Positions 39,564-54,074 are shown, counted from the stretch's first letter. The stretch: 64,000 nucleotides of DNA from Providencia sneebia DSM 19967 (GCF_000314895.2 NZ_CM001773.1:1569179-1633178), one strand, 5' to 3'. Made by a program: numbers and translations. The notes: generated by a model from the sequence alone, not told the origin.

Positions 39564-40168
39564 TTATTGGTGGCGTTCTTTTAATTTTTGGATAATCTTA
39601 CTTAAATCCAAATCTTGGTCTTGTAGTAAGACTAATAAATGGTAAACCAAGTCTGCGGCTTCATTCGTGAGTTCTTCTCTGTCATGAACAGTGGCAGCAA
39701 GAGCTGTTTCAACACCTTCTTCGCCCACTTTTTGCGCAATACGCTTTGTACCGCTAGCATAAAGGCTCGCGGTATAAGAACTTGTGGGGTCAGCTGTTTT
39801 ACGCGATTTGAGTAGTGTTTCTAGCTCGAACAAAAATCCCCAGTCACTTTGCGCAGGGGCAAAACAACTTTCTGTTCCATTATGGCAAGTAGGGCCGACG
39901 GGTAAGACTAATGCCAGTAAGGTGTCGCTGTCACAATCTGGATAGATATCAACCAAGTTAAGAAAATTGCCTGATGTTTCGCCTTTGGTCCATAAACGCT
40001 GTTTTGTTCTCGAATAAAAGGTGATCCGGCCTTCTTTTAAAGTAGCTTGTAATGCTTCTTGATTCATATAACCAAGCATTAGTACATCACCCGAAATTGC
40101 ATGCTGAATAACGACAGGCATCAGTTCATTCACTTTTTCCCAAGCGAGTTGGTTGCATTGTTCTGTTG

Positions 40169-40175
<7 letters not shown>
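39564..40175 (-). CDS. hisI: Phosphoribosyl-AMP cyclohydrolase / phosphoribosyl-ATP pyrophosphatase
   Basis: A 203-residue bifunctional enzyme, HisIE, for the second and third steps of histidine synthesis. The N-terminal cyclohydrolase has [17 protein letters not shown] and the metal site DCDSD with CHNGTESCF. The C-terminal pyrophosphatase (from about residue 115) has [13 protein letters not shown] and [14 protein letters not shown]. Last gene of the operon; its start overlaps the hisF end by seven bases. Confidence 0.96.
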
Positions 40176-42262
<2,087 letters not shown>

Positions 42263-42266
<4 letters not shown>

Positions 42267-43330
42267 AGCACTCCTTTTGAACTCGGCAATGTATCTCCTT
42301 CAACACGGATTGCTTGGCGTAATGTACGGCCAAACACTTTAAATAAGCTTTCGGCTTTGTGATGATCGTTTTTACCTTTTGTTTTGAGGTGTAAAGTACA
42401 ACCCATAGCATAAGAAAGAGAGCTGAAAAAGTGTTCAATCATTTCAGTACTCAGGTCACCAACGCGTTGGTATTTAAATTCCGCTTTATATTCAAGGTGA
42501 GGGCGGCCAGAAATATCAAGGGCACAACGCGCTTGGCACTCATCCATTGGCAGCACGAAACCAAAACGTGCAATACCGCGTTTGTCACCAAGCGCCACTC
42601 GCAATGCTTCACCCAGAGCTAAACCAGTATCTTCAACGCTGTGGTGATCATCAATAAATAAGTCGCCTTTAACATCAATGTTTAGACGAAAACCGCCATG
42701 TGTGGCAATTTGGTCTAACATGTGGTCAAAGAAACCCACTCCAGTATTAATTGTGCTACCACCTTCTCTGTCTAACCAGACCTCAACGGTAATATTGGTC
42801 TCTTTGGTGACACGCTCGACCAGAGCATAACGGTCACGTTTGGTTAATTTGTCAGTGATCGCAATCCAATCAAGTAATTCAGGGTTATATTGCAAACCTT
42901 GAATTCCCATATTTTCAGCAAGCTGTAAATCAGTTTCGCGATCGCCAATCACATAACTATTTGCGGTATCTAGTTGCCCATCAGTCAGATATTTTTCAAC
43001 TAAACCTAATTTTGGTTTACGACATTCGCAATTATCCGCAGGTTTATGAGGACAAATTAAAACTTCATCAAAGTTGATTCCTTGTGACTCAAAAACTTGC
43101 ATCATTAAGTTATGCGGTGGCTCAAAATCAGCAGTTGGGAAACTATCTGTCCCTAATCCATCTTGATTAGTGACCATAATCAAACGGTAGTTAGCTTTTT
43201 GGAGTGCTAACAAACTGGGTATCACTGCTTTTTCAAAGGCTAATTTAGTTAAGCTATCGACTTGAAAATCTGTGGGTGGCTCAGTAATTAATGTCCCATC
43301 ACGATCAATAAACAGTATTTTTTGGCTCAT
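42263..43330 (-). CDS. hisB: Histidinol-phosphatase / imidazoleglycerol-phosphate dehydratase
   Basis: A 355-residue bifunctional enzyme, as in E. coli. The N-terminal HAD phosphatase (to about residue 165) has D9-R-D11-G-T-L and a zinc site [14 protein letters not shown]. The C-terminal dehydratase has the metal-binding [17 protein letters not shown] and [17 protein letters not shown]. The fused form is typical of enterobacteria. A 21-base gap follows hisC. Confidence 0.97.
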
Positions 43331-43351
43331 GAGAATTTCCTATTTTCAGAT

Positions 43352-45748
<2,397 letters not shown>

Positions 45749-45749
<1 letters not shown>

Positions 45750-46651
45750 TACTCCATCATTTTTTCAATTGGTAGAACGAGAATGGAACTTGCTCCTAAT
45801 GCTTTGAGTTTTTCCATTGTTTCCCAGAATAGCGTTTCGCTACTGACCATGTGCATTGCAACGCGATTCTGATCGCCCGCCAAAGGAAGTAATGTTGGTC
45901 TTTCAGCGCCCGGCAATAATGCAATGATTTCTTCTAGGCGCTCACTTGGCGCGTGTAGCATGATGTATTTAGATTCACGAGCTTGTATAACACCTTGAAT
46001 GCGCGTCATCATGCGGTCAATGAGTTGTTGTTTATCGGACGACATTTCGCCATCACGTTGAATGAGGCAAGCTTTAGAACGATAAATGACTTCAACTTCT
46101 TTAAGACCATTAGCTTCCAGTGTTGCACCTGTTGAAACAAGGTCACAAATAGCATCAGCGAGACCGGCACGAGGCGCAACTTCAACAGAACCATTCAATA
46201 AGCAAGATTTAAATTGAATGCCTTTTTCATCAAAATAGCGTTTTAGTAAGTATGGATAAGAGGTGGCGATACGTGAGCCATTTAAACATTCTGCATTGGT
46301 GTAATTAAAGTCAATAGGTGCGGCAAGAGAAAGTCGGCAGCCACCGAAATCTAAACGGCGTAATGTTTTAAAATTACATTGGCTATTACCTTGGGCGCGA
46401 CGGCTTAATAACTCTTCTTCAAGCACGTTTTCACCGATAATACCTAAGTCAACGACATCATCCATGACTAAACCGGGGATATCGTCATCACGTACACGAA
46501 GTAAATCAATAGGCATATTTTCTGCATAAGCAATCAGTCGTTGCTGCTGTAGATTAATTTTAACGCCGCAGCGAGCGAGCAGTTCTCTTGAACCATCACT
46601 TAGGCGACCAGATTTTTGAATTGCAATTCTTAACCGTGATTTGTCTAACAT
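45749..46651 (-). CDS. hisG: ATP phosphoribosyltransferase (long form)
   Basis: A 300-residue enzyme (E. coli 299 aa) that starts histidine synthesis by joining ATP and PRPP. The start [20 protein letters not shown] and the block [16 protein letters not shown] are diagnostic. The C-terminal 75 residues are the regulatory ACT-like domain for feedback by histidine, so no HisZ is needed. A CAGGG ribosome site precedes the ATG. First structural gene after the hisL attenuator. Confidence 0.97.
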
Positions 46652-46699
46652 AAATTTACCCTGCTTATTCTGTAATATCTTTTTGATTAATAATAAAAA

Positions 46700-46728
46700 A
46701 ACCCTCGGAAGATTATCTTCCGAGGGTT
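46700..46728 (-). terminator. his attenuator terminator
   Basis: On the minus strand AACCCTCGGAAGAT / ATCTTCCGAGGGTT, a long near-perfect stem with a tiny loop, is followed by TTTTTTATT. It lies between hisL and hisG and is the expected attenuator. Confidence 0.93.
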
Positions 46729-46796
46729 CTCTTTAATTTCGCATTCAGCCACCGGAAGAGTTGTTGATCGTCTTCCAGCACACATCGCCCAAAAGA

Positions 46797-46844
46797 CTAA
46801 TCAGGATGATGGTGATGATGATGGTTGCGTGAAATACGAGTCAT
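46797..46844 (-). CDS. hisL: his operon leader peptide
   Basis: A 15-residue peptide MTRISRNHHHHHHPD with six consecutive histidines (E. coli HisL has seven). Ribosomes stalled at the His codons when charged tRNA-His is scarce favour an antiterminator and so let transcription continue into hisG. A GGAAG site lies before the ATG. The intervening RNA between 46729 and 46796 can pair in alternative ways, including CTTCCGG-type repeats. Confidence 0.95.
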   Translation of the reverse strand: MTRISRNHHHHHHPD

Positions 46845-47133
46845 AATAACTTCCGTTCTATAAAATTAATGATTATGTTAATTGCTTAAACATTCAATAC
46901 ATATCAACCTATCCGATTTGTGCTATGTAATGCAACCTTTTTTTCAAAATAAACAATAATAATTTTATCATGGTTATTTATAGTGATTAATCGCTTAAAT
47001 AATTTAAACTCGGCAATAAATAGGTTAATAAGGTAGAGAGATGATTAGCTGAATAATGCATGCCAGAGCTTATGAAGTTAGTAACCGTTGTCATGAGTTA
47101 ATGTTCATGGCATAAAATAGATTTTTATAAAGA
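46845..47133. other. his promoter region
   Basis: AT-rich sequence upstream of hisL. Several -10-like hexamers are present on the minus strand (for example TAATCA after TTGAAT), none decisive. Confidence 0.4.
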
Positions 47134-47364
47134 TTATTCTTTAATGCATTGTTTTTCTTTTATTTTTTGATGAAACCGTGCTCGTGATATTGCTTGGTTT
47201 AAATGCATTAAATTATTCTCAACTGCCGATTTGTTTTTTCTTTCATTTATGCGCTTTGATTTGTCATTTTTCGCCAATGTTAATGTAAATATTTCCTTGT
47301 TGATATAACGGCTTTTTTCAATCTTTGATATAAAAAAATGAGATGTAATTTGTTGTTTTATCAT
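47134..47364 (-). CDS. Possible small basic protein, unknown
   Basis: A frame of 76 residues from ATG 47364 (MIKQQITSHFFIS...), lysine-rich (16% or so) with a helical C terminus AVENNLMHLNQAISRARFHQ. An AGGG site lies about ten bases upstream. It sits in the long AT-rich spacer between his and yeeZ, where E. coli has the yefM-yoeB toxin-antitoxin pair; I see no similarity to those. It may be a chance ORF. Confidence 0.25.
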   Translation of the reverse strand: MIKQQITSHFFISKIEKSRYINKEIFTLTLAKNDKSKRINERKNKSAVENNLMHLNQAISRARFHQKIKEKQCIKE

Positions 47365-47561
47365 TATAACAGACCCTATTAGATAACTTGGAATAGTTGA
47401 GATCAAATCATAAAATTCAGTCGCTTTAAATTGAATTATTGAGAATTATTTGGCCTTTTTAGCTGAGAAAGTCATTATCATTAATAAGAAAAATTTCTTC
47501 TTTTGGAATAGAGTTCAATATATTCAAAAAAATCTTATAAACCCTACTAAGAAGGTGCGAA

Positions 47562-48389
47562 ATGAAGAAAGTGACAATTATTGGATTAGGTTGGTTAGGA
47601 TTACCATTAGCAAGTGCTCTGTTAGCAGAGGACATTGTTGTTGCTGGTAGCAAAACAACATCTGATGGCGTGGCGGCTGCGCGTGCGATTGGTATTGATT
47701 GCTATCAACTACAATTAACACCTGAATTAGAGTGCGATACTGAGGATTTGCAGCAATTAATGGAAGATAGTGATGCGGTTGTGATTTTGTTACCGCCTTC
47801 TAAGGTGAGTGTAACCGCTTATATTGATGCTATTCAGCAACTTGTCGATACAGCAATAGCATTTCGTGTACCGCGGATTATTTTTACTTCATCAACATCT
47901 GTTTATGGCAATGTATCCGGTGAAATAAGTGAAGATAGCGCACGCCAAGCAGAAACACGTTCAGCTCAGTCATTAATTGATGTTGAAAATTGGCTACATG
48001 CATTACCTAATATTTCAGTTGATGTGTTGAGACTCGCTGGATTAGTCGGTGATCATCGCCATGCCGGGCGTTTTTTAGCAGGAAAAACCGACCTTAAAGG
48101 TGCACTGCAGCCTGTCAACATTGTGCATCAGGATGATGTGATTGAGGCTATTAAATTGTTACTACGTCAGCCTTCTGGTGGACATATTTACAATCTTTGT
48201 GCTCCAGAGCATCCGAGTAGAGCTAATTTTTATCGCCAAGCGACGCAAGCATTACATCTTGAACTGCCTGAATTTATGGAAGAAAAAGAGAAAATAAATG
48301 GCAAAATCGTTAATGGGAATCGTATTTGCCATGAATTGGGGTTTGAATATCAGTACCCAAACCCACTCAATATGCCAATGAGTATTTAA
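47562..48389 (+). CDS. yeeZ: NAD(P)-binding epimerase-like protein YeeZ
   Basis: A 275-residue extended SDR/NAD(P)-binding protein (E. coli YeeZ 274 aa). The Rossmann start is KVTIIGLGWLGLPLASALL; IIFTSSTSVYGNVSGEISED and VDVLRLAGLVGDHRHAGRFL follow. The reaction is unknown. Next to his, as in E. coli. Its TAA is immediately followed by the stop of the convergent gstB with no spacer, so any terminators must lie inside the coding sequences. Confidence 0.9.
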   Translation: MKKVTIIGLGWLGLPLASALLAEDIVVAGSKTTSDGVAAARAIGIDCYQLQLTPELECDTEDLQQLMEDSDAVVILLPPSKVSVTAYIDAIQQLVDTAIAFRVPRIIFTSSTSVYGNVSGEISEDSARQAETRSAQSLIDVENWLHALPNISVDVLRLAGLVGDHRHAGRFLAGKTDLKGALQPVNIVHQDDVIEAIKLLLRQPSGGHIYNLCAPEHPSRANFYRQATQALHLELPEFMEEKEKINGKIVNGNRICHELGFEYQYPNPLNMPMSI

Positions 48390-49013
48390 CTATTTTAATG
48401 GCATCATAACTATTTTTTGGAATGCAGGGCGTGTTTTTAATTGATTATACCAACGTTCTAAATTGTTAAATTCAGGACGTTCTGATGCTATTTCACGCCA
48501 AGGATAAAAATAAGGTGCCAGAGAAATATCGGCTATACCAAATTGTTGTCCCGTAAAATAAGCTTGTTCAGCCAGCGCATCATCGGCAATTTTCAATAAT
48601 TTTTCGATGTTTTGATAAATAGTGAGAGTAACTTGAGGGTCACGCTCAGATTCTGCAACACGTACGATTTTATTCATCATCTGTTTAATATAATCAAATA
48701 AACTTCCACAGCCCCAATCCATCCACTTATCTGCTGCTGCTCTTTCTTGTAAATTTTGTGGCAATAATAAGTGAGAATGATCAAACTTTTCCGTAAGGTA
48801 ACGTAAAATGGTATTCGATTCCCACAGGGTAAAGTCATCATCCTGTAGAGTTGGGATTGTACTATTGGGATTTAATTTCTTATATTCAGGTGTATCAAGC
48901 CCGCCAAAAGGGCCACCAACATCTTTTTGCTCATAAGAAATATTTAATTCCTCAAGACACCAAAGGACTTTTTTTACATTTGAAGAATTTTTACGACCCC
49001 ATACAGTTAGCAT
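48390..49013 (-). CDS. gstB: Glutathione S-transferase, GstB-like
   Basis: A 207-residue two-domain glutathione transferase. The thioredoxin-like N domain begins MLTVWGRKNSSNVKKVLWCL, with the glutathione motif TLWESNTILRYL; the helical C domain follows from about residue 85. It fits E. coli GstB (YliJ) in length and motifs. The neighbouring dacC is also next to gstB in E. coli, which supports orthology. The substrate is unproven; E. coli GstB acts on haloacetates such as bromoacetate. Confidence 0.85.
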   Translation of the reverse strand: MLTVWGRKNSSNVKKVLWCLEELNISYEQKDVGGPFGGLDTPEYKKLNPNSTIPTLQDDDFTLWESNTILRYLTEKFDHSHLLLPQNLQERAAADKWMDWGCGSLFDYIKQMMNKIVRVAESERDPQVTLTIYQNIEKLLKIADDALAEQAYFTGQQFGIADISLAPYFYPWREIASERPEFNNLERWYNQLKTRPAFQKIVMMPLK

Positions 49014-49253
49014 AACTTTCCTCGCGATTTATTGTTGTTGTGCACTGACTTAAAGATAAGTGAATCTGTATTATATAAATAATTGATATTATTTGCTGAT
49101 ATAACGGTCATATTTCACGTTATGCCTGTAACATATTTAATTCACTCTATTTTCTTGGGCTAGGTTTAGTATTGTTATGGTGTAGTTTCTTGTAGTAAAA
49201 ATCCCTATATTAATAGAGAATTAATCGTTTTTATATTCTTAAAGGAGTAACCG

Positions 49254-50459
49254 ATGAGTAAAAAGTTTTTATCCGTAAAGGCTCGCTATCTTGGAACTGG
49301 ATTGGGTCTTTTAGTTGCTGTGAGTAGTTATGTTTATGCAGCAGAGACGCCGGTTGCTCCACAGATTGATGCTAAAGCTTATGTGTTAATGGATTATGAT
49401 AGTGGAAAAATTTTAGCATCAGGTCACCCAGATGAGCGGCTTGATCCTGCTAGTTTAACCAAAATGATGACAAGTTATGTGATTGGGCAAGCTATTAAAG
49501 CGGGTAAAATCACTCCTCAAGATATTGTCACCGTTGGAGAAGATGCATGGGCAACGGGCAATCCTGTTTTGAAAGGCTCTTCTTTGATGTTTTTAAAACC
49601 TAAAGATAGAGTCTCTGTTCTTGATCTCAATAAAGGGATTGTTATTCAATCAGGTAATGATGCCAGTATTGCACTAGCTGATTATGTGGCAGGCAGCCAA
49701 GATTCATTTGTCAGTTTGATGAATCAGTATGTCAAACAATTAGGGTTAAAAAATACGCATTTTAAAACCGTTCATGGTTTAGATTCAGAAGGTCAATATA
49801 GTACAGCGCATGATATGGCTATTCTCGCTCAAGCCATGATCCGCGACGTACCAGAAGAATATGCGTTACATAAAGAGAAAGAGTTTACCTTTAATAAAAT
49901 TCGTCAGCCAAATCGTAACCGCTTATTGTGGAATCAAAACCTCAATGTTGATGGCGTGAAAACAGGTCATACAAGTGGAGCCGGCCATAATTTAGTTGCT
50001 TCAGCGACAGATGGGCCAATGCGCTTAATCTCAGTTGTTTTAGGTGCACCGAGCGACCGAGTCCGCTTTACTGAAAGTGAAAAATTATTAACTTGGGGTT
50101 TTCGTTTCTTTGAAACAGTAACGCCAATTAAAGCCGATCAAACTTTGCAAGTTCAAAGAGTCTGGTTTGGCGATAAATCTGAAGTTGCATTAGGGGTAGA
50201 AAAGGATGCAGCAGTCACTATTCCTAAAGGGCAATTACAGAATTTAAAAGTCAGTTACGAATTGAGTGAACCTTCGATTGAGGCACCGTTACACAAAAAC
50301 CAGGTTGTCGGAACAGTCAATTTTATATTGAATGACCAAATCGTTGAGCAGCGCCCTTTAGTCGTGAAAGAAGATGTTGAAGAAGCGGGTTTCTTTGGTC
50401 GTATTTGGGATTATATCGTCAAAACGGTGAGTGGCTGGTGGAGCGCTATTTTTGGTTAA
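49254..50459 (+). CDS. dacC: D-alanyl-D-alanine carboxypeptidase (PBP6)
   Basis: A 401-residue penicillin-binding protein (E. coli DacC 400 aa) with signal peptide ending VYA-A near residue 30. The active-site triads are S67-L-T-K70, S133-G-N135 and K236-T-G-H239. The C-terminal domain ends in an amphipathic helix ([17 protein letters not shown]) that attaches it to the outer face of the inner membrane. It trims the terminal D-Ala from peptidoglycan pentapeptides. The blocks [13 protein letters not shown] and [13 protein letters not shown] match DacC better than DacA or DacD. AAGGAG precedes the ATG. Confidence 0.93.
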   Translation: MSKKFLSVKARYLGTGLGLLVAVSSYVYAAETPVAPQIDAKAYVLMDYDSGKILASGHPDERLDPASLTKMMTSYVIGQAIKAGKITPQDIVTVGEDAWATGNPVLKGSSLMFLKPKDRVSVLDLNKGIVIQSGNDASIALADYVAGSQDSFVSLMNQYVKQLGLKNTHFKTVHGLDSEGQYSTAHDMAILAQAMIRDVPEEYALHKEKEFTFNKIRQPNRNRLLWNQNLNVDGVKTGHTSGAGHNLVASATDGPMRLISVVLGAPSDRVRFTESEKLLTWGFRFFETVTPIKADQTLQVQRVWFGDKSEVALGVEKDAAVTIPKGQLQNLKVSYELSEPSIEAPLHKNQVVGTVNFILNDQIVEQRPLVVKEDVEEAGFFGRIWDYIVKTVSGWWSAIFG

Positions 50460-50484
50460 TTTAAGCTCAGTGGGTTTTTAGTAT

Positions 50485-50514
50485 AAAAAAGGGAGCATGT
50501 ATTGCTCCTTTTTT
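50485..50514 (+). terminator. dacC terminator
   Basis: AAAAAAGGGAGCA / TGCTCCTTTTTT with a 5-base loop, 26 bases after the dacC stop; a strong intrinsic terminator. Confidence 0.92.
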
Positions 50515-50968
50515 AATGTTCAGCTCATTAAAAATAAATATCGCTAATCAATTATAGTGTTCAAAATAATAGACTATTATTAAAGTTAAAAATATAAAAA
50601 CACTCTTTCCATTATCAATTGTTTTTATCAAATATATTTAATTAATTGCATTTTCTATCAAAGAATAGTCAATAAATATATTGATTATTTAAAATATCTT
50701 AATATCTCGGTAGTCCGCGTTTTCTATTAATAAATTGAATGATAATTTTAAATTTCATAGTGATATTTTTATTAAATTAAATATTTTTAGTTGGATTATT
50801 TTGTGTTTATTGGGTTTTTACAGATAAACTACAATTGCAATATTTTACTTTTAAATTAATATCTATCAAATCTTTTACACTTAATTTTATTAATGATTAT
50901 TAGTTATAAAAGATAATATGTTTTATAAATGGATTTAACATGTGTATTTAAAACGGAGAATGATATTT
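50515..50968. other. Very AT-rich region upstream of the repeat/coiled-coil gene
   Basis: 454 bases, visibly more AT-rich than the average spacer, without an ORF or clear operator. It is the kind of sequence silenced by H-NS, which is only a suggestion here. Confidence 0.4.
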
Positions 50969-52348
50969 ATGGCTATGACACTTGAACAAAGAAAACAGCA
51001 ATTACGTGCAAAAAAAACAACTCAAGGCATTGGTGAGAATGAGGTGATTGGCGGTAACGCTAATAATTATGGCTATAATAACGGTGTAGTTGAAGGTGGA
51101 ATGGCTGTTGATCAAGGGTTAGGTAATGGTGTTATTAATGGTGGTAATGCTATTAATAACAATATAAATGAAAGCATTATTAATGCTGGTAGTGTTATAA
51201 ATAGTGGTCTTAATAATAGCTATGTTGTTGGGGGTAATGCGAAAAATGATGGTGTAAATAAAAATAATTTATTAGCGGGTAGTGCAAGCAATGATTTTGG
51301 CTCAATTAATAAAGAAGAATCATTTATACAGGGTGGGGATGCATTTAGGAATATTCAGCAATATGTTGATACGTATAGTAATACACAAAATCAATTAAAC
51401 CAAATGCAAGAGGATTATGTAAAAATAAAGGCACAATTAGAAACAGGTATAGTTGGTGACCATACTCTATCGCAGTCAGAAAAACAGGAACTAGAATTAT
51501 TATTGAAAGAAAAGAATGATAAAATTGTTAGTCTTACCAATCAATCATCAAAAAAAGATAGCTTAATTAGGGATATTACCGCACAACTTGAAGCTGCAAA
51601 TAAACAAACTGAAGAGCTAAAGGAAAGTTTATATGAGGCTAATGGTAAAAAAAATTATTTATCGGAAAAAGTTGCAGATGCTCAGAAGGAAATTCATGAA
51701 CTAAATGAAAATATTGAAAAATATAAAGATATTATAAATAATCATGAAAATGATAAATATGAACTAAGTAAAAAAGTTAGTGATCTAGAAATTGAGTTAG
51801 ATAAGAAAAAAGGTGAACTGGAGAAAAATCATCAATTAATTGAACAAAATAAAGAAACTATCTCCAAGATTAATGCTGAGATTGACGCAATAAAAAATGA
51901 ATACGCTAAAACAGAAGATAAACTTAAAAAACAGTTAGATGAAACAATGGAAAAAGTTTCAACGTTAGAAAAAGAGGGGAAAGAGAAACAGCTTGAATGC
52001 GCACCTACAATTAAAGAAAATCCTAAAAAAGGGTCAGTAACAGAAACAATAAAGGCTAATGAAAAACCGAGTTCTTCTATTGTTAATGGTGGATGTGTTC
52101 AAAATACTGGCACTAATGCAGGTTTAATTCATGCAGGTAATAGCCAATCAATTACCATGAATAATGAACTTAATATCAATAATAATTATTTTTCTAATGT
52201 TAATATGACAAATAAATTGAGTGAATCAATGAATAGTTTTGGTTGCTCAAAAGAAAGTGTTAGTTGTCAAGTATTAGGTCGAGTGGAATGTAATGCTCAA
52301 CCTGTTATTCCTGTGGTTGCAAGTAATCTTTATTCTTTAGTTTGCTAA
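50969..52348 (+). CDS. Unclassified protein: 15-residue Gly/Asn repeats at both ends of a long coiled coil
   Basis: A 459-residue protein I do not recognise. Residues 25-125 hold about seven repeats of [VI]-x-[GA]-G-x-A-x-N-x-G-x-N; the second glycine falls at 29, 44, 59, 74, 89, 104 and 123, a period of exactly 15 for the first six. Residues 140-345 are a charged heptad-like coiled coil (for example EKQELELLLKEKNDKIVSLT). Two more repeats with the same 15-residue phase follow (glycines 375 and 390), then an Asn-rich stretch and a tail with cysteines at 426, 433, 441 and 459. There is no signal peptide or membrane segment. The repeats recall AIDA-like or other beta-solenoid passengers but lack export signals. 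I start at ATG 50969 (GGAG ten bases upstream). The gene is AT-rich and lacks an E. coli counterpart, suggesting transfer or lineage-specific origin. Confidence 0.75.
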   Translation: MAMTLEQRKQQLRAKKTTQGIGENEVIGGNANNYGYNNGVVEGGMAVDQGLGNGVINGGNAINNNINESIINAGSVINSGLNNSYVVGGNAKNDGVNKNNLLAGSASNDFGSINKEESFIQGGDAFRNIQQYVDTYSNTQNQLNQMQEDYVKIKAQLETGIVGDHTLSQSEKQELELLLKEKNDKIVSLTNQSSKKDSLIRDITAQLEAANKQTEELKESLYEANGKKNYLSEKVADAQKEIHELNENIEKYKDIINNHENDKYELSKKVSDLEIELDKKKGELEKNHQLIEQNKETISKINAEIDAIKNEYAKTEDKLKKQLDETMEKVSTLEKEGKEKQLECAPTIKENPKKGSVTETIKANEKPSSSIVNGGCVQNTGTNAGLIHAGNSQSITMNNELNINNNYFSNVNMTNKLSESMNSFGCSKESVSCQVLGRVECNAQPVIPVVASNLYSLVC

Positions 52349-52371
52349 TAATTTATTCGATGCTATAAAAA

Positions 52372-52392
52372 AATGCCTGCTATGCAGGCATT
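52372..52392. terminator. Terminator hairpin, left copy flanking repeat 2
   Basis: Stem AATGCCTGC / GCAGGCATT with loop TAT, preceded by an A-run. An identical palindrome lies at 52534-52554 on the other side of the repeat. Confidence 0.8.
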
Positions 52393-52533
52393 CAGACTGC
52401 TGACAAACATATTATGTTTGGCGGCAAGTCATATAGGTTTTGAAAATAAGCAAGGAAAATCAATACATTGATTTTCGACTGATAACACAAAGCGGGAAAA
52501 ACCACGCTTTTATCCCGCTTTGTCAACAACCTC
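52393..52533 (+). repeat. 141-bp terminator-nested repeat, copy 2
   Basis: Identical base for base to 9328-9468, in the same orientation. Here the flanking 21-base terminator palindromes are also identical to each other, which defines the ends of the repeat unambiguously (CAGACTGC at the left, AACCTC at the right). It again lies between convergent genes, the repeat/coiled-coil gene and sdaB. Confidence 0.88.
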
Positions 52534-52559
52534 AATGCCTGCTATGCAGGCATTTTTAC
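52534..52559. terminator. Terminator hairpin, right copy flanking repeat 2
   Basis: Stem AATGCCTGC / GCAGGCATT with loop TAT, followed by a T-run on the plus strand. Confidence 0.85.
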
Positions 52560-52608
52560 CAGAAAAATAATGATGTTAATAAAAATACTATTCATAAAAT
52601 AGTCAGAT

Positions 52609-53975
52609 TTATTCACACTGCGCAAGTTTAATCGCTAGCCCACCTTGTGAGGTTTCACGATATTTAGCATTAATATCTTTACCTGTTTCATACATGGTTT
52701 CGATGACTTTATCTAAACAAACGCGAGGATCACTGACTCGGCGTAACGCCATTCGAGCCGCATTAACCGCTTTAACGGAAGCGATGGCATTGCGCTCAAT
52801 ACAAGGCACTTGCACTTGCCCGCCGACAGGGTCGCATGTGAGACCAAGGTTGTGTTCCATGGCTATTTCTGCGGCGATGCACACTTGCTCAGGGCTTCCG
52901 CCCATAAGTTCTGCTAAACCTGCGGCTGCCATCGAACAAGCAACACCAACTTCACCCTGACAACCAACTTCTGCACCGGAAATAGAGGCATTCATCTTAT
53001 ACAGGGAGCCAATGACACCGGACACAAGAAAGTAGCGCGTATAAGAGTTTTCATTGACTGGGCGAATGAATTTATCATAGTAAGCTAAGACTGCGGGGAT
53101 AATGCCACAAGCGCCATTTGTTGGGGCGGTAACAACCCGACCACCCGCTGCATTTTCTTCGTTGACAGCAAGCGCATACATATTGATCCAATCAATGACT
53201 GCCATCGGGTCAGTGCTCGTATTGTCAGTGGTGACCAGTTGGCGACGTAATGCCGCAGCACGGCGAGGAACACGCAGTGGGCCAGGGAGCAAGCCTTCAG
53301 TTGTCACACCGCGCTCAATACCCGCTTTCATGACATCCCACACAGCCGTAAGATATTGAGAAATTTCGTCTTTGCTATGCAAGGCTAATTCATTTTGCAT
53401 CACTAAGGCAGAAAGCGACAAGCCTGTTTCTTTACAATGCTTTTGTAGATCAGCAGCATATTTATAGGGATAAGGAACTTGAACAGATTGATCATCTGAT
53501 TGACCAAAATGTTCCTCATCAACAATAAATCCACCACCAATGGAATAATACGTTTTTTATAAATAACGTTGTCTGCATTAAATGCAGTAATTGTCATACC
53601 ATTTTCATGTAATGGTAAATTGGTTGAATGAAAATTCATTCCACCTTGAGTTGGAAATTCAACTTCATGTTGACCATTTGCGAGTAATAATTTGCCACTT
53701 TCTTCGACATGGCGAATAAACGCGGGAATAGCATCTATATCAACAGTGTCAGGTAAATTTCCAGCAAGCCCCATAATAATTGCTGTATCAGTAGCATGCC
53801 CTTTACCTGTCAAAGATAAAGATCCATAAACATCAACTGAAATACGAGTTGTTGATGTCAGTATATTTTGTTGGATGAGGTCATCAATGAATTGTTTACC
53901 CGCTTTCATTGGGCCAACGGTGTGAGAACTGGATGGACCGATACCAATTTTAAAGATATCAAATACGCTAATCAT
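52609..53975 (-). pseudogene. sdaB: L-serine deaminase, interrupted by a one-base frameshift
   Basis: The two frames 53403-53975 and 52609-53421 together make a complete Fe-S L-serine dehydratase of about 455 residues (E. coli SdaB 455 aa) that converts serine to pyruvate and ammonia. The N-terminal part has GIGPSSSHTVGPMKAGK. The C-terminal part has the cluster cysteines in NGACGIIPAV and LTCDPVGGQVQVPCIERN. At the A6 run (T6 at 53553-53558 on the plus strand) one more A would restore Tyr-Lys-Lys-Thr-Tyr-Tyr-Ser-Ile-Gly-Gly-Gly, as expected. No other lesion is visible, so this is a recent inactivation, a sequencing indel in a homopolymer, or much less likely a slippage site. It follows sdaC, as in the E. 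coli sdaCB operon. Confidence 0.85.
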
Positions 53976-54074
53976 ATTCAGCGCTTCCTATATTAAGTAT
54001 TTAATATTCTCGATGTGTTATGTCGTCTATTTCGACATCGACCAAAAAAGTGAAGAGAATTGGGTATTCATTTG

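Noticed and set aside
47134..47406. Counterpart of the yefM-yoeB toxin-antitoxin pair found near his in E. coli
   Set aside because: The single frame here has no similarity to YefM or YoeB and no partner gene; kept only as a low-confidence ORF.
50942..50968. Upstream GTG start for the repeat/coiled-coil gene
   Set aside because: No ribosome site before it; GGAG is correctly placed for the ATG at 50969.
53085..53359. ORFs on either strand inside sdaB
   Set aside because: Shadows of the conserved serine deaminase frame; no independent start signals.
53553..53558. Programmed -1 frameshift in sdaB
   Set aside because: The A6 run is not in the canonical slippery frame and no stimulatory stem or known precedent in sdaB is seen; treated as a deletion or sequencing indel.
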